Shown here piece after piece: positions 1-10,273 of a stretch of 28,443 bases of DNA (positions within the stretch are counted from its first letter, which is position 1; each line of letters opens with the position of its first letter). Where the stretch lies: the NCBI GenBank assembly GCA_040399325.1, contig JBBASJ010000027.1, positions 1 through 28,443 on the forward strand. The letters are read 5' to 3'. The notes beneath the pieces are model-generated. The model ran no database searches. It worked only from the letters and a program-made list of their open reading frames with translations, and was not told the DNA's origin. Source of the stretch: RGUW01 sp040399325 (GTDB lineage: Bacteria > Cyanobacteriota > Cyanobacteriia > PCC-6307 > Cyanobiaceae). The position numbers and the translations under genes are program-made.

Positions 1-2653
<2,653 letters not shown>

Positions 2654-2657
<4 letters not shown>

Positions 2658-2710
2658 TCACACCTCCAGGTTGCAGCTCACCGCCAGCTCGAACGGGAAG
2701 CAGCTGTTGG
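2654..2710. repeat. Left copy of a ~57-bp near-direct repeat (SDR 3' end) flanking the toxin-antitoxin module
   Basis: This stretch matches 3462-3518 in the same orientation with about six mismatches, including a 20-bp identical core (TTGCAGCTCACCGCCAGCTC, starting at 2671 here and 3479 there). The offset is 808 bp. The two copies bracket the AbrB/PIN gene pair, so recombination between them would delete the module and restore a carB-SDR junction. Confidence 0.9.
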
Positions 2711-2711
2711 A
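2658..2711 (-). pseudogene. Remnant of the SDR gene 3' end (C-terminal codons only)
   Basis: Read on the minus strand this stretch encodes NSCFPFELAVSCNLEV followed by TGA, against NSCVPFELAVSCNLEV and TGA at the end of the intact SDR at 3466-4176. It has no start and no catalytic part, so it cannot make a protein. Its stop (2658-2660) lies immediately beside the carB stop (2655-2657). The likely history is that carB and the SDR gene were once directly tail to tail and the toxin-antitoxin cassette entered at this point, leaving this stub on the carB side. Confidence 0.8.
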
Positions 2712-2745
2712 CTTCTGAGCAGGCAGCAAGGGCAAGCAGCCTTCC

Positions 2746-2768
2746 TATGCTGAAATTCCGAAATTCAG
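2746..2768 (+). promoter_or_regulatory. Candidate operator/promoter of the toxin-antitoxin pair
   Basis: An imperfect 19-bp palindrome, CTGAAATTCCGAAATTCAG (2750-2768), ends four bases before the antitoxin ATG. Eight of nine arm positions pair. It also contains the direct repeat GAAATTC twice. A -10-like TATGCT sits at 2746-2751; no good -35 is visible. AbrB/MazE-type antitoxins commonly bind palindromes over their own promoter, so this is the natural autoregulatory site. If the -10 is right, the message would be nearly leaderless. Confidence 0.5.
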
Positions 2769-2772
2769 TCGC

Positions 2773-3045
2773 ATGGCCACGCCCCAGCGCCCATCCCTTC
2801 GCGAGGTGCTCGCGGTGTCCAGCCGCGGGCAGATCACCCTGCCTGCGGACATGCGCAGGCACCTGGGCATCCAACCAGGGGGAGCCGTGATCGTTGAAGA
2901 GTGGGAAGGGGAGCTGCGCCTCAAACCGGCAGCCGTGCTTGAAGTGGAGTTGTACAGCGACGATCAGATAGCTGCCTGGGACCGTGAGGATGCCCTCTCT
3001 CCGCAGGAACGCCGGCAAATCTTGAAACGCATGCAGCAGAGCTGA
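2773..3045 (+). CDS. AbrB/MazE-type (SpoVT-like) antitoxin
   Basis: A 90-residue DNA-binding antitoxin. Residues about 11-58 form the swapped-hairpin AbrB fold, with the signature SSRGQITLPADMRRHLGI and a following PGG turn. The C-terminal third is charged and helical (DDQIAAWDRED, SPQERRQILKRM), as expected for the part that wraps the toxin. Its stop overlaps the toxin start by one base (TGATG at 3043-3047), the usual tight coupling of type II toxin-antitoxin pairs. The protein should neutralise the PIN nuclease encoded next and repress the pair's promoter through the palindrome just upstream. Base composition is less G+C-rich than carB, and the pair sits between duplicated SDR ends, so it looks acquired. 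I use VapB in the loose sense of the PIN partner and assign no symbol. Confidence 0.85.
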   Translation: MATPQRPSLREVLAVSSRGQITLPADMRRHLGIQPGGAVIVEEWEGELRLKPAAVLEVELYSDDQIAAWDREDALSPQERRQILKRMQQS

Positions 3046-3455
3046 TGCGGGTGTTTCTCGATGCCAACGTCCTGTTCACCGCTGCCCACAACCTCAAGGG
3101 CAAAGCAGCACTGGTGATCGCGTTGGGCTCTGAAGGCCTGCTTCAGCTGGCCACAAGTCGCTACGCCAGAGAAGAGGCAACCCGCAATCTCGAGCGCAAA
3201 TTTCCAACCTGCCTGCCTGACTTCGAGCGCCAACAACAAGCCATCCTGCTGGTACCCGATCAGCCATCACTGCCTTGCCCAACTGACCTGGCCGAGAAAG
3301 ACCGGCCCATCTTCAGAGCCGCCATCGGCTGTCAGGCCAATGTCTTGCTGACCGGCGACCTGCGCGATTTCGGGTTTCTGATGAATGCACCGCAGCGCTC
3401 TGATGGACTGTTGATCCAGACCGTTGCTGATTTTCTCAACGCCTTCAAGGCTTGA
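3045..3455 (+). CDS. PIN-domain ribonuclease toxin (VapC-like)
   Basis: A 136-residue PIN protein, the toxin of the pair. The acidic metal-binding set is visible: D6 in FLDANVLF, E43/E44 in AREEATRNLE, D86 in AEKDRPIF and D105 in LLTGDLRDFG. Such proteins cut RNA using Mg2+ or Mn2+ and halt growth when the antitoxin is lost; the target here cannot be told from sequence. The wording TGDLRDFG and the length fit the 'toxin component, PIN family' group rather than the smallest classical VapCs. The start ATG at 3045 overlaps the antitoxin stop. The frame ends at 3455, only seven bases before the right copy of the flanking repeat, so the cassette is almost exactly the two genes plus their promoter. 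Confidence 0.85.
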   Translation: MRVFLDANVLFTAAHNLKGKAALVIALGSEGLLQLATSRYAREEATRNLERKFPTCLPDFERQQQAILLVPDQPSLPCPTDLAEKDRPIFRAAIGCQANVLLTGDLRDFGFLMNAPQRSDGLLIQTVADFLNAFKA

Positions 3456-3461
3456 CCCGGC

Positions 3462-3518
3462 CTGATCAAACCTCCAGGTTGCAGCTCACCGCCAGCTCAA
3501 ACGGCACACAGCTGTTGG
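3462..3518. repeat. Right copy of the ~57-bp near-direct repeat (within the intact SDR gene)
   Basis: This copy is the functional 3' end of the SDR gene, including its stop at 3466-3468. It matches 2654-2710. See the left copy for the comparison. Confidence 0.9.
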
Positions 3519-4176
3519 GCATCTCCAGCAGCTGGCCCGTGATCGCAGCAATGTCACCGGGTTGGGTCATCGCCTCGGCCGGCATCGCTTGCACGGCGGC
3601 GGCCATGTCGGTGTTGACCCAGCTGGGGCAGATCGCCGTGACACGGATGCCCTGCTCCCAGCCCTCGTTGCGCATGGTCTGACACAGGCCCATGAGCGCA
3701 AACTTGCTGGCGGTGTAGCCCGCCAGGCGCCCCTTGGAGCGCTTGCCGCTCATGGAGACGAGCACGACGAGGCGCCCCTGGCCATGGGCCGCCAGCTGGG
3801 GCCAGGCCGCCCGGGTCAGCCACCAGGGGCCCATCACGTTGATATCCCACAGCTGCGCGATCTCGGCCTGTTGACCCTCGTCAAACAGCAGCGGCACCCG
3901 CGAAAACACCCCGGCGCAGTGCACCACCGTGTCAATGCTGCCGAAGTGGGCGGCCGCAGCATCAACCCAGGCCTGGGCTGATGGGGGCTTGTCGGCGTCA
4001 TAGGGCTGCAGCTGCACCTCGGGCCGATCGAGCGCCGTACCGTGCAGGTCTTCTGGGCGGCGAAGCCCCAGGCTGAGCCGGTGCCCCTCGGCCAGCAGCC
4101 GCTCGGCAATGGCGCGGCCGATGCCGCGGCTGGCGCCGCTGATCAACACGGTGCGGGGCATGGTGCTGCGGCTCAC
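3466..4176 (-). CDS. Short-chain dehydrogenase/reductase (SDR) family oxidoreductase
   Basis: A classical-length SDR (236 residues from GTG at 4176, 231 from ATG at 4161). The nucleotide-binding motif is GASRGIG (residues 14-20) after a beta strand (TVLIS), the usual NNAG is HCAG (86-89), and the catalytic set is a serine near 141-143 (VSMSGK), Y154 and K158 in GYTASK, followed by PSWVNTD. It should oxidise or reduce a hydroxyl/carbonyl with NAD(P)(H); the substrate is unknown. The GTG start overlaps the katG stop as GTGA, so it may be co-translated with katG; the ATG five codons in is a reasonable alternative. Its last codons are duplicated beyond the toxin-antitoxin module, next to carB. 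Family assignment is secure; specificity is open. Confidence 0.9.
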   Translation of the reverse strand: MSRSTMPRTVLISGASRGIGRAIAERLLAEGHRLSLGLRRPEDLHGTALDRPEVQLQPYDADKPPSAQAWVDAAAAHFGSIDTVVHCAGVFSRVPLLFDEGQQAEIAQLWDINVMGPWWLTRAAWPQLAAHGQGRLVVLVSMSGKRSKGRLAGYTASKFALMGLCQTMRNEGWEQGIRVTAICPSWVNTDMAAAVQAMPAEAMTQPGDIAAITGQLLEMPNSCVPFELAVSCNLEV

Positions 4177-6371
4177 CCCCTGAGGTCAAAGCGATCGGCA
4201 TTCATCACCTTGACCCAGGCGGCCACAAAATCGCAGACCATGCGCCCGGCGCCGTCGCTCTGGGCATAGATCTCGGCGATGGCACGCAGCTGCGAGTTGG
4301 AGCCAAACACCAGATCAACGCGCGTGCCGCTCCAGCGCACGGCACCGGTGTGGCGGTCACGCCCCTCGAACAGCTCGCCGTTGTCGTCGATCGGCGACCA
4401 GGTGGTCGCCATGTCGAGCAGATTGACGAAGAAGTCGTTGCTGAGCACCCCCACCCGCTCGCTGAACACGCCGTGGTGCACCCCGCCGCTGTTGGCGCCC
4501 AGCACCCGCAGGCCGCCCAGCAGCACGGTCATCTCAGGGGCGCTGAGGCCCAGCAGCTGGGCCCGGTCGACCAGCAGATGCTCGGCGGCCACGCTCATGG
4601 GCCCGGCCTGCCAGTTGCGGAAGCCGTCGGCCTGGGGCTCCATCACCGCAAACGAGGCCGCATCGGTCTGCTCGGCTGTGGCATCGGTGCGGCCCGGGGT
4701 GAACGGCACCTCGAGCGCCTGACCGGCTGCGGCGGCGGCCTGCTCGACGCCCACACCGCCCGCCAGCACGATCAGATCGGCCAGCGACACCCGCATGCCG
4801 CCGCTGCAGGAGGCGTTGAAGTCGTTCTGAATGCCCTCCAGCACCCCTAGCACCCGCTGCAGCTGCTCGGGCTGGTTCACCGCCCAGTCCTTCTGGGGGG
4901 CCAGCCGCACGCGGGCACCGTTGGCACCGCCGCGCTTGTCGGAGCCGCGGAACGTCGACGCCGACGCCCAGGCCGTGGCCACCAGCTCGCCGACGCCGAG
5001 GCCCGAAGCCCGCACCCGCGCCTTGAGATCGGCGATGGCCGCCGCATCGACCAACGGATGGTCAACCGCCGGGATCGGGTCCTGCCAGATCAGCTCCTCG
5101 GCCGGCACCTCGGGGCCGAGATACAGGCTCCTGGGCCCCATGTCGCGGTGGGTGAGCTTGAACCAGGCACGCGAAAACGCCTCGGCAAACGCCTCGGGAT
5201 GCTGGAGAAAGTGGCGCGAGATCGGCTCATAGATCGGATCAAAGCGCAGCGACAGATCCGCCGTGGTCATCATCGGCGGGTGCTTCACCCCAGGAACGTG
5301 GGCGTCGGGGATCAGGTGCTCCTCGCGGCAGTCCTTGGCCTGCCATTGCCAGGCGCCGGCGGGACTCTTGATCAGCTCCCACTCGTAGCCGAACAGCATC
5401 TCGAAGTACCCCATGTCCCAACGGGTGGGGTTGGGCTTCCAGGCCCCCTCGATGCCACTGGTGGTGGCATCGGCCCCCTTGCCGCTGCCGTGGCGGTTGA
5501 TCCAGCCCAGGCCCATTGCTTCCAGCGGGGCACCCTCGGGCGGCGGACCGACCAGCTCGGCGCTGCAGGCGCCATGGGCCTTGCCAAAGGTGTGGCCACC
5601 GGCGGTGAGGGCAACGGTCTCCTCGTCGTTCATGGCCATGCGTGCGAACGTCTCGCGCACATCGCGGCCCGAGGCCACCGGGTCGGGGACGCCGTCGGGG
5701 CCTTCGGGGTTCACGTAGATGAGGCCCATCTGCACCGCCGCCAGCGGATGCTCGAGCTCACGCTCGCCGCTGTAACGCTCGGCGCCGAGCCAGGTGCGCT
5801 CATTGCCCCAGTAGATGTCTTCTTCGGGTTGCCAGATGTCGACGCGGCCGCCACCGAACCCGAAGGTGCGCAGCCCCATCGACTCGAGGGCGCAGGTACC
5901 GGCGAGGATCATCAGGTCGGCCCACGAGATGCGGTTGCCGACCTTCTGCTTGATCGGCCACAGCAGCCGGCGGGCCTTGTCGAGGTTGTCGTTGTCGGGC
6001 CAGCTGTTGAGCGGGGCAAAGCGCTGGTTGCCGGTGCCGCCACCGCCGCGGCCGTCGGCGGTGCGGTAGGTGCCGGCGCTGTGCCAGGCCATGCGAATGA
6101 ACAGAGCGCCGTAGTGGCCCCAGTCGGCGGGCCACCAGTCCTGCGAATCGGTCATCAGCGCGATCAGATCGCGCTTGAGGCCGTGGTAATCGAGCTCAGC
6201 AAATGCCTTGGCGTAATCAAACGAAGCTCCAAGCGGATTGGAGGCCGGGCTGTGCTGATGCAGGATCGCCAGATTGACCTGCTGGGGCCACCAGTCGCGG
6301 GGTGAGGGGCCACGTCCGGCCACCGCGGCAGAGCCATGGCCGCTGAAGGGGCATTTGCCGAGTTCGGTCAT
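4173..6371 (-). CDS. katG: Catalase-peroxidase
   Basis: A 732-residue haem enzyme that destroys hydrogen peroxide by catalase and peroxidase activity. The distal pocket is R93-W96-H97 in RMAWHSAGTYR, and the proximal haem ligand is H261 in LTAGGHTFGKAHG. W96, Y220 (MGLIYVNPEGP) and M246 (FARMAMND) match the covalent Trp-Tyr-Met cofactor that gives KatG proteins their catalase activity. The second, haem-less half is present (VWLA-type repeat region, SCSGGMRVSLADLIVLAGG), so the gene is full length. The ATG at 6371 begins the conserved N-terminal region. The SDR gene follows with a 4-base overlap. The upstream 210 bp are shared with a divergent DUF3386 gene and should hold its promoter. Confidence 0.97.
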   Translation of the reverse strand: MTELGKCPFSGHGSAAVAGRGPSPRDWWPQQVNLAILHQHSPASNPLGASFDYAKAFAELDYHGLKRDLIALMTDSQDWWPADWGHYGALFIRMAWHSAGTYRTADGRGGGGTGNQRFAPLNSWPDNDNLDKARRLLWPIKQKVGNRISWADLMILAGTCALESMGLRTFGFGGGRVDIWQPEEDIYWGNERTWLGAERYSGERELEHPLAAVQMGLIYVNPEGPDGVPDPVASGRDVRETFARMAMNDEETVALTAGGHTFGKAHGACSAELVGPPPEGAPLEAMGLGWINRHGSGKGADATTSGIEGAWKPNPTRWDMGYFEMLFGYEWELIKSPAGAWQWQAKDCREEHLIPDAHVPGVKHPPMMTTADLSLRFDPIYEPISRHFLQHPEAFAEAFSRAWFKLTHRDMGPRSLYLGPEVPAEELIWQDPIPAVDHPLVDAAAIADLKARVRASGLGVGELVATAWASASTFRGSDKRGGANGARVRLAPQKDWAVNQPEQLQRVLGVLEGIQNDFNASCSGGMRVSLADLIVLAGGVGVEQAAAAAGQALEVPFTPGRTDATAEQTDAASFAVMEPQADGFRNWQAGPMSVAAEHLLVDRAQLLGLSAPEMTVLLGGLRVLGANSGGVHHGVFSERVGVLSNDFFVNLLDMATTWSPIDDNGELFEGRDRHTGAVRWSGTRVDLVFGSNSQLRAIAEIYAQSDGAGRMVCDFVAAWVKVMNADRFDLRG

Positions 6372-6581
6372 ACAGGTGTTGGCGACGTTGAGCCTCTGCG
6401 CAGACCCTATCGAGATTCCCGAGGTTGAACCACGCGATTTACAGACCCAGTGGCTTCCTGGGCCGCAGCGTGCCGTTCAGGGTGACGCTGCGAGACACGA
6501 TCTGCCTGTGGTCCACGAACCACGATCGATCAGGCCCACAGTTGCCGCTCGTTAGGCTTGCCGACCCCGTCTGTCTGACGC
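6372..6581. other. Divergent intergenic region between katG and the DUF3386 gene
   Basis: These 210 bases must carry both promoters. I cannot pick confident -35/-10 pairs. The segment 6504-6541 contains overlapping short inverted repeats (CTGTGG at 6506-6511 with CCACAG at 6536-6541; GCCTG at 6504 with CAGGC at 6531; GTGG at 6508 with CCAC at 6520) that cannot all form together. It could be a regulator site for peroxide response, but this is weak. Confidence 0.35.
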
Positions 6582-7277
6582 GTGATCGCTACCCCCGAAG
6601 CACCTGTCCTCCTGGCCCCCGGCACCGACGCCACGGCTGCCTTCAGGGCCGCCTACGAAAACCGCTACACCTGGGCGCCGGGCTTCGGCGGCTACCGCGG
6701 CACCTGCCTCTGGGAGCAGCCGGCTGTTGGCGATCAACCGGCCCAGCGGGTCGAAGGCACCTTCAGCGTTGGTGCCGACCTCAAGGCAACCGTCGAGGGC
6801 ATCACCGACGAGGCCGTGCACAAGGCCATGGCCTCCCAGCTGTGGGAAGTCGCCATCCACCGGGTGCGCCGCAGCTTCGAGCAGACCCATGGCGACAACA
6901 CCTTCACGGCCGGTGACACCGACACGGTCGGCACCGAAGTGATCGTGGGCGGTAAGAACGCCGGCGACCGTTACCGCATCAAAGACGATGTGGTCACCAT
7001 GGTGCACCGGCACATTCACGGCACGGTGGTGACGATCTTCACCGAGAGCACCACCGACACCGGCGCGGGCTATCTGAGCCAGCGCTACACCAGCCAGTAC
7101 GCCGACCCGACCACGGGCGAGGCCAAGGGCGGCAAAAGCCGCTTCACCGATACCTTTGTGCCCCTGAGTGAGGCCGGCCCCTGGGTGCTCAGCGAGCGGG
7201 TGGTCGAGACCGAAGCCCACGGCGAGACGCCGGCCGGCCGCCAGGTGTTCCGCTTCGAGAACCTGCAGGCCCTGTGA
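6582..7277 (+). CDS. DUF3386 family protein
   Basis: A 231-residue soluble protein without signal peptide or membrane helix. The N-terminal stretch FRAAYENRYTWAPGFGGYRG followed by a long antiparallel beta-rich body (GTFSVGADLKATVEG, HGTVVTIFTE) is what I recognise as DUF3386, a family of unknown function found in cyanobacteria and plants. The start is GTG at 6582; an in-frame stop at 6576-6578 rules out anything upstream. It is transcribed away from katG and is followed after 25 bases by an ABC permease, so it may share the importer's transcript. No function can be assigned. Confidence 0.75.
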   Translation: MIATPEAPVLLAPGTDATAAFRAAYENRYTWAPGFGGYRGTCLWEQPAVGDQPAQRVEGTFSVGADLKATVEGITDEAVHKAMASQLWEVAIHRVRRSFEQTHGDNTFTAGDTDTVGTEVIVGGKNAGDRYRIKDDVVTMVHRHIHGTVVTIFTESTTDTGAGYLSQRYTSQYADPTTGEAKGGKSRFTDTFVPLSEAGPWVLSERVVETEAHGETPAGRQVFRFENLQAL

Positions 7278-7302
7278 GGCTGCGGCGCGGCACAATGCCG
7301 CG

Positions 7303-8190
7303 ATGCTGACTCTCTGGCTGGGTGCCTACGACCAGGGTCTGGCCTACGCGGGCCTGGCCCTGGGCACCTATCTCACCCTGCGTGTTCTCAACTTTCCCGA
7401 CCTGACGGTCGATGGGTCGTTTGCCCTGGGTGGCGGCACCGCAGCCGTGCTGATCAGCAAGGGCGTACCGGTGCCGCTGGCCCTGCTGGTGGCCTTCGGC
7501 TTCGGCAGCCTGGCGGGCCTGGCCACCGGCCTGATTCACACCCGTCTGGGTGTGAACGATCTGTTTGCCGGCATCCTCACCACCACGGGGCTCTACTCGA
7601 TCACCCTGCGACTGATGGGTCGCTCCAACATTCCGCTGACCGACACGCCCCACGGCATCGATCGCCTGCCCGATCTGAGCGCGGGCTTCGACGATGAGTG
7701 GTGCCTGGCCCTGAGCCTGGTGGTGCTGGGGCTGGGGCTGATCCTGGGACTGCTGCTGAGCACCGACTTGGGCCTGGCCCTGCGGGCCCTGGGCAACAAC
7801 CCGACCATGGCCCGCGCCAACGGCATCAACCAGCGCCGCGGCCTCAACATCGGCATTGCCGCGGCCAACGGGTTGGTGGGACTTTCGGGCGCCCTGGTGG
7901 CCCTGTTTCAGGGTTTTGCCGACGTCACCATGGGCATCGGCTCCCTGATCCTGGGGCTGGGCATGGTGATCATCGGCGAATCGATCCTGCGGCCACGCAC
8001 CGTGCCCATGGCCCTGATCGCGGCCGTGCTGGGTGCGGTCGTGTTTCGCGGCCTGATCGCCGTGGCCCTGGCCCTGGGCCTGGAGCCCGTCGATCTCAAG
8101 CTGGTGACCGCGGTGCTGCTGCTGGTGGCCCTGGCCGCAGGGCGGCTGCGCATCCCCGGGCTCTCAGCCCAGGGCAGGTCAGAGTCATGA
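7303..8190 (+). CDS. ABC importer permease (branched-chain/sugar permease fold; TrpY/YtrF-like class)
   Basis: A 295-residue integral membrane protein of the BPD_transp_2 type. Signs are RVLNFPDLTVDGSF (residues 27-40) early on, many hydrophobic helices, and ALGNNPTMARANGIN, the cytoplasmic loop that contacts the ATPase in this family. I choose the ATG at 7303; a longer in-frame reading from 7168 would overlap the DUF3386 gene with low-complexity Arg/Ala sequence and is not credible. It is followed by the cognate ATPase (13 bases) and binding protein. Together they form the importer class that includes the TrpXYZ systems of Gram-positive bacteria. Substrate unknown; tryptophan or another aromatic compound is one possibility. 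Confidence 0.88.
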   Translation: MLTLWLGAYDQGLAYAGLALGTYLTLRVLNFPDLTVDGSFALGGGTAAVLISKGVPVPLALLVAFGFGSLAGLATGLIHTRLGVNDLFAGILTTTGLYSITLRLMGRSNIPLTDTPHGIDRLPDLSAGFDDEWCLALSLVVLGLGLILGLLLSTDLGLALRALGNNPTMARANGINQRRGLNIGIAAANGLVGLSGALVALFQGFADVTMGIGSLILGLGMVIIGESILRPRTVPMALIAAVLGAVVFRGLIAVALALGLEPVDLKLVTAVLLLVALAAGRLRIPGLSAQGRSES

Positions 8191-8203
8191 CGTCCAACCA
8201 GCC

Positions 8204-9025
8204 ATGACGCTTGAGATTGCCAACCTGAGCTGGGGTCACCCGTTGCCTGGCGGGGGCTGGAGACAGCTGTTTGACGACTTCAACCTCAGCTGCCAGAGCG
8301 GGCAGTTCGTGGTGGTGATCGGCAACAACGGCAGCGGCAAATCCACCCTGCTCAACCTGATCGCCGGCACCCTCAGGCTGGGGGGCGGCAGCATCACCCT
8401 GGGCGGGCGGCCCCTGCATCGCTACCGCGACCATCGCCGCGCCCGCTGGCTCGGCCGGGTGATGCAGAACCCGCTCGAGGGCACCTGCCCCGGCCTGAGC
8501 ATCGCCGAGAACCTGCGCCTGGCCGAACGGCGCCGCCGCAGCGGCCTGTCGGCCCAGGGGCTGCTGGGACTGCGCCCCAGCCAGGCCGACCGGCGCCGTT
8601 ACCGGGACCTGCTCGAGCAACTGGGCATCCCACTGGCGGGTCGGCTCGACGCCCTGGTGGGCGAGCTCTCGGGCGGCCAACGCCAGACCCTCAGCCTGGT
8701 GATGGCCACCCTGGGCAACCCCGAGCTGCTGCTGCTCGACGAACACACCGCCGCCCTCGATCCCAAGGCCGAAGCCACGGTGATGGGCCTGACCGAGCAG
8801 CTGGTGCGTCAGCTGGGCGCCACCACCTTCATGGTGACCCACAGCCTCGAGCAGGCCCTGCAATACGGCGATCGGCTGGTGATGCTGCGCGATGGCCAAC
8901 TGATCGGCGACTGGAGTGCCGAGGCACGCGCGGGCCTCACGCCCGCGTCATTGCGGGGCCTGTATGGCTCAGCCATAGTGGGCGCCACCGAACAGACCAC
9001 CGCCAATGCCACTGCAGCGCCGTGA
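8204..9025 (+). CDS. ABC importer ATP-binding protein
   Basis: A 273-residue cytoplasmic ATPase that powers the importer made with the permease before it and the binding protein after it. Walker A is GNNGSGKST (residues 40-48), the Q-loop glutamine is Q88 (VMQNPLEGTCPGLSIAENL), the signature is LSGGQ (155-159), Walker B is LLLLDE (175-180) and the switch histidine is H213 in VTHS. The GTCPGLSIAENLRLAERRR wording after the Q-loop is typical of the ATPases paired with ABC_sub_bind-type binding proteins. Its last 20 bases overlap the next gene. Confidence 0.93.
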   Translation: MTLEIANLSWGHPLPGGGWRQLFDDFNLSCQSGQFVVVIGNNGSGKSTLLNLIAGTLRLGGGSITLGGRPLHRYRDHRRARWLGRVMQNPLEGTCPGLSIAENLRLAERRRRSGLSAQGLLGLRPSQADRRRYRDLLEQLGIPLAGRLDALVGELSGGQRQTLSLVMATLGNPELLLLDEHTAALDPKAEATVMGLTEQLVRQLGATTFMVTHSLEQALQYGDRLVMLRDGQLIGDWSAEARAGLTPASLRGLYGSAIVGATEQTTANATAAP

Positions 9026-10019
9026 ATTTCTGGGTCTGATGGGCACCGGTGCCCTCAGCTCCGTCGTGCTGGCAGCCTGCGGTCAGCTGGGTGGCTCCAA
9101 TAAGGCCAAGGGCCCGACCATCGGCATGCTGCAGATGGTCGATGCACCACCGCCCAACGCGGTACGCAAGGGTTTTGAGGCTGCCCTGGCCAAGGCCGGC
9201 TACACCGCTGGCACCAGCGTCAATTTCATCCAGAAGGATGCCGCCGGCGAGCTGCCGAACACCACCCTGGTGATGAAGAAATTCGTCGCCGATCAGGTCG
9301 ACATGGTGTTTGCCATCGGCACACCGCCCCTGCAGGCGGCCATGAAGACCGTGCCCGACACCATTCCGGTGGTGTTCGCCTACTGCTCCAACCCCTGGGG
9401 TGCCGGCGCCGGCACCCCCCCCGGTGGGGTCGGCCAGCACAAGCCCAACGTGGTGGGCACGATCGGCACCAACCCGGTGGGCAAGGAGCTCGATCTGGCC
9501 CGCAGCTTCAACCCCGCCCTCAAGACCGTGGGGCTGATCTTCAATCCTGGCGAACCCAACTCCGAATACGAAGCCAAGGTGCTGCGCGACGCCGCAGCTG
9601 AGCGGGGCATCACCGTGATCGAGCAGTCGGTCGCCAACTCGGGCGAGGTGCTGCAGGCTGCCCAGGTGCTGGCCGGCAAGGGGATCGAGGCCTTCGTGAA
9701 GATCGGCGATTACGCCACGATCCAGGGCTTCGGTTCGATCGCCAAGGTGGGGCTCGAGAAAAAGATCCCGGTGTATTCGGTCGACGCCGATGACATCAAG
9801 CTGCCGGGTTGTCTGGCCACGATCGGCTGGGCCTACTTCGATGACGGCTATGCCGCCGGCGAAATCGCCGTGAAGGTGCTGAAAGGCGAATCACCGAAGA
9901 CGATGGCCTTCCAACCGCTCACCAAGACCGAAATGCTGGTCAACCTGGAGACGGCCAAAGCCATCGGTGTGACCGTTCCCCAGGACGTGCTCAAGGAGGC
10001 CAGGCAGACAGCGAGCTGA
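9006..10019 (+). CDS. ABC substrate-binding lipoprotein (ABC_sub_bind family, TrpX-like), Tat-type signal
   Basis: A 337-residue extracytoplasmic binding protein. The N-terminus has twin arginines (R5-R6 in LQRREFLG), a hydrophobic stretch and a lipobox LAAC with C25 as the lipidated residue, so it should be exported folded through Tat and anchored as a lipoprotein. The mature part follows the ABC_sub_bind (PF04392) pattern: IGMLQMVDAPPPNAVRKGFE, ATGTPPLQA-like AIGTPPLQAAMK, PVVFAYCSNP, VGLIFNPGEPNSEYE, PVYSVDADDIKLPGCLATIG, GYAAGEIAVKVLKGESP. Relatives include TrpX of streptococci (tryptophan uptake) and other proteins of unknown ligand. The start ATG lies inside the end of the ATPase gene, giving tight coupling. 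A 12-bp hairpin spans its stop codon. Confidence 0.9.
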   Translation: MPLQRREFLGLMGTGALSSVVLAACGQLGGSNKAKGPTIGMLQMVDAPPPNAVRKGFEAALAKAGYTAGTSVNFIQKDAAGELPNTTLVMKKFVADQVDMVFAIGTPPLQAAMKTVPDTIPVVFAYCSNPWGAGAGTPPGGVGQHKPNVVGTIGTNPVGKELDLARSFNPALKTVGLIFNPGEPNSEYEAKVLRDAAAERGITVIEQSVANSGEVLQAAQVLAGKGIEAFVKIGDYATIQGFGSIAKVGLEKKIPVYSVDADDIKLPGCLATIGWAYFDDGYAAGEIAVKVLKGESPKTMAFQPLTKTEMLVNLETAKAIGVTVPQDVLKEARQTAS

Positions 10020-10035
10020 TCCCGTCTGCCTGGCC
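9998..10035. terminator. Hairpin between convergent genes (possible bidirectional terminator)
   Basis: A perfect 12-bp inverted repeat, GGCCAGGCAGAC (9998-10009) and GTCTGCCTGGCC (10024-10035), with a 14-base loop that contains the stop of the binding-protein gene. It lies exactly between two convergent genes. There is no clear T tract on either side, so it is not a canonical intrinsic terminator. Confidence 0.5.
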
Positions 10036-10042
10036 CTGCCGA

Positions 10043-10273
10043 TCAGCCCTCGGGCTCGGCGTCGCCGATCGGGGTCACGGTCTGGAGGCGGTCATTGAGC
10101 TGCATGGCCATCGCCTGGCGGCCGATCGCCAGCACCTTGAGGGTGTCTTCGTGCATGCGCAGCTGGGCATCGGCGACCTGCATGCCACGCACCAGCTCCT
10201 TGATCTCGTCGGGAAGGCCGTTGAGGTCGTAGCGCTTGCCCTCGAAGGTGAGCACGGGGGGCTGATTCGGCAT
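10043..10273 (-). CDS. Small conserved cyanobacterial protein (DUF6447-like)
   Basis: A 76-residue soluble protein. The core reads VLTFEGKRYDLNGLPDEIKE (7-26), then a helical stretch LVRGMQVADAQLRMHEDTL and KVLAIGRQAMAMQLNDRL. I recognise this as a short family widespread in marine and freshwater Synechococcus (DUF6447), function unknown. The amphipathic helix suggests a coiled-coil or protein-protein contact. I choose the ATG at 10273; a longer open frame to 10432 would overlap the ABC exporter and adds sequence with no family resemblance. It is tail to tail with the importer operon. Confidence 0.75.
   Translation of the reverse strand: MPNQPPVLTFEGKRYDLNGLPDEIKELVRGMQVADAQLRMHEDTLKVLAIGRQAMAMQLNDRLQTVTPIGDAEPEG

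Noticed and set aside
5058..6305. A 415-codon open frame on the plus strand opposite katG
   Set aside because: Antisense shadow of a conserved katG, low-complexity Gly/Ala/Val composition, no family resemblance.
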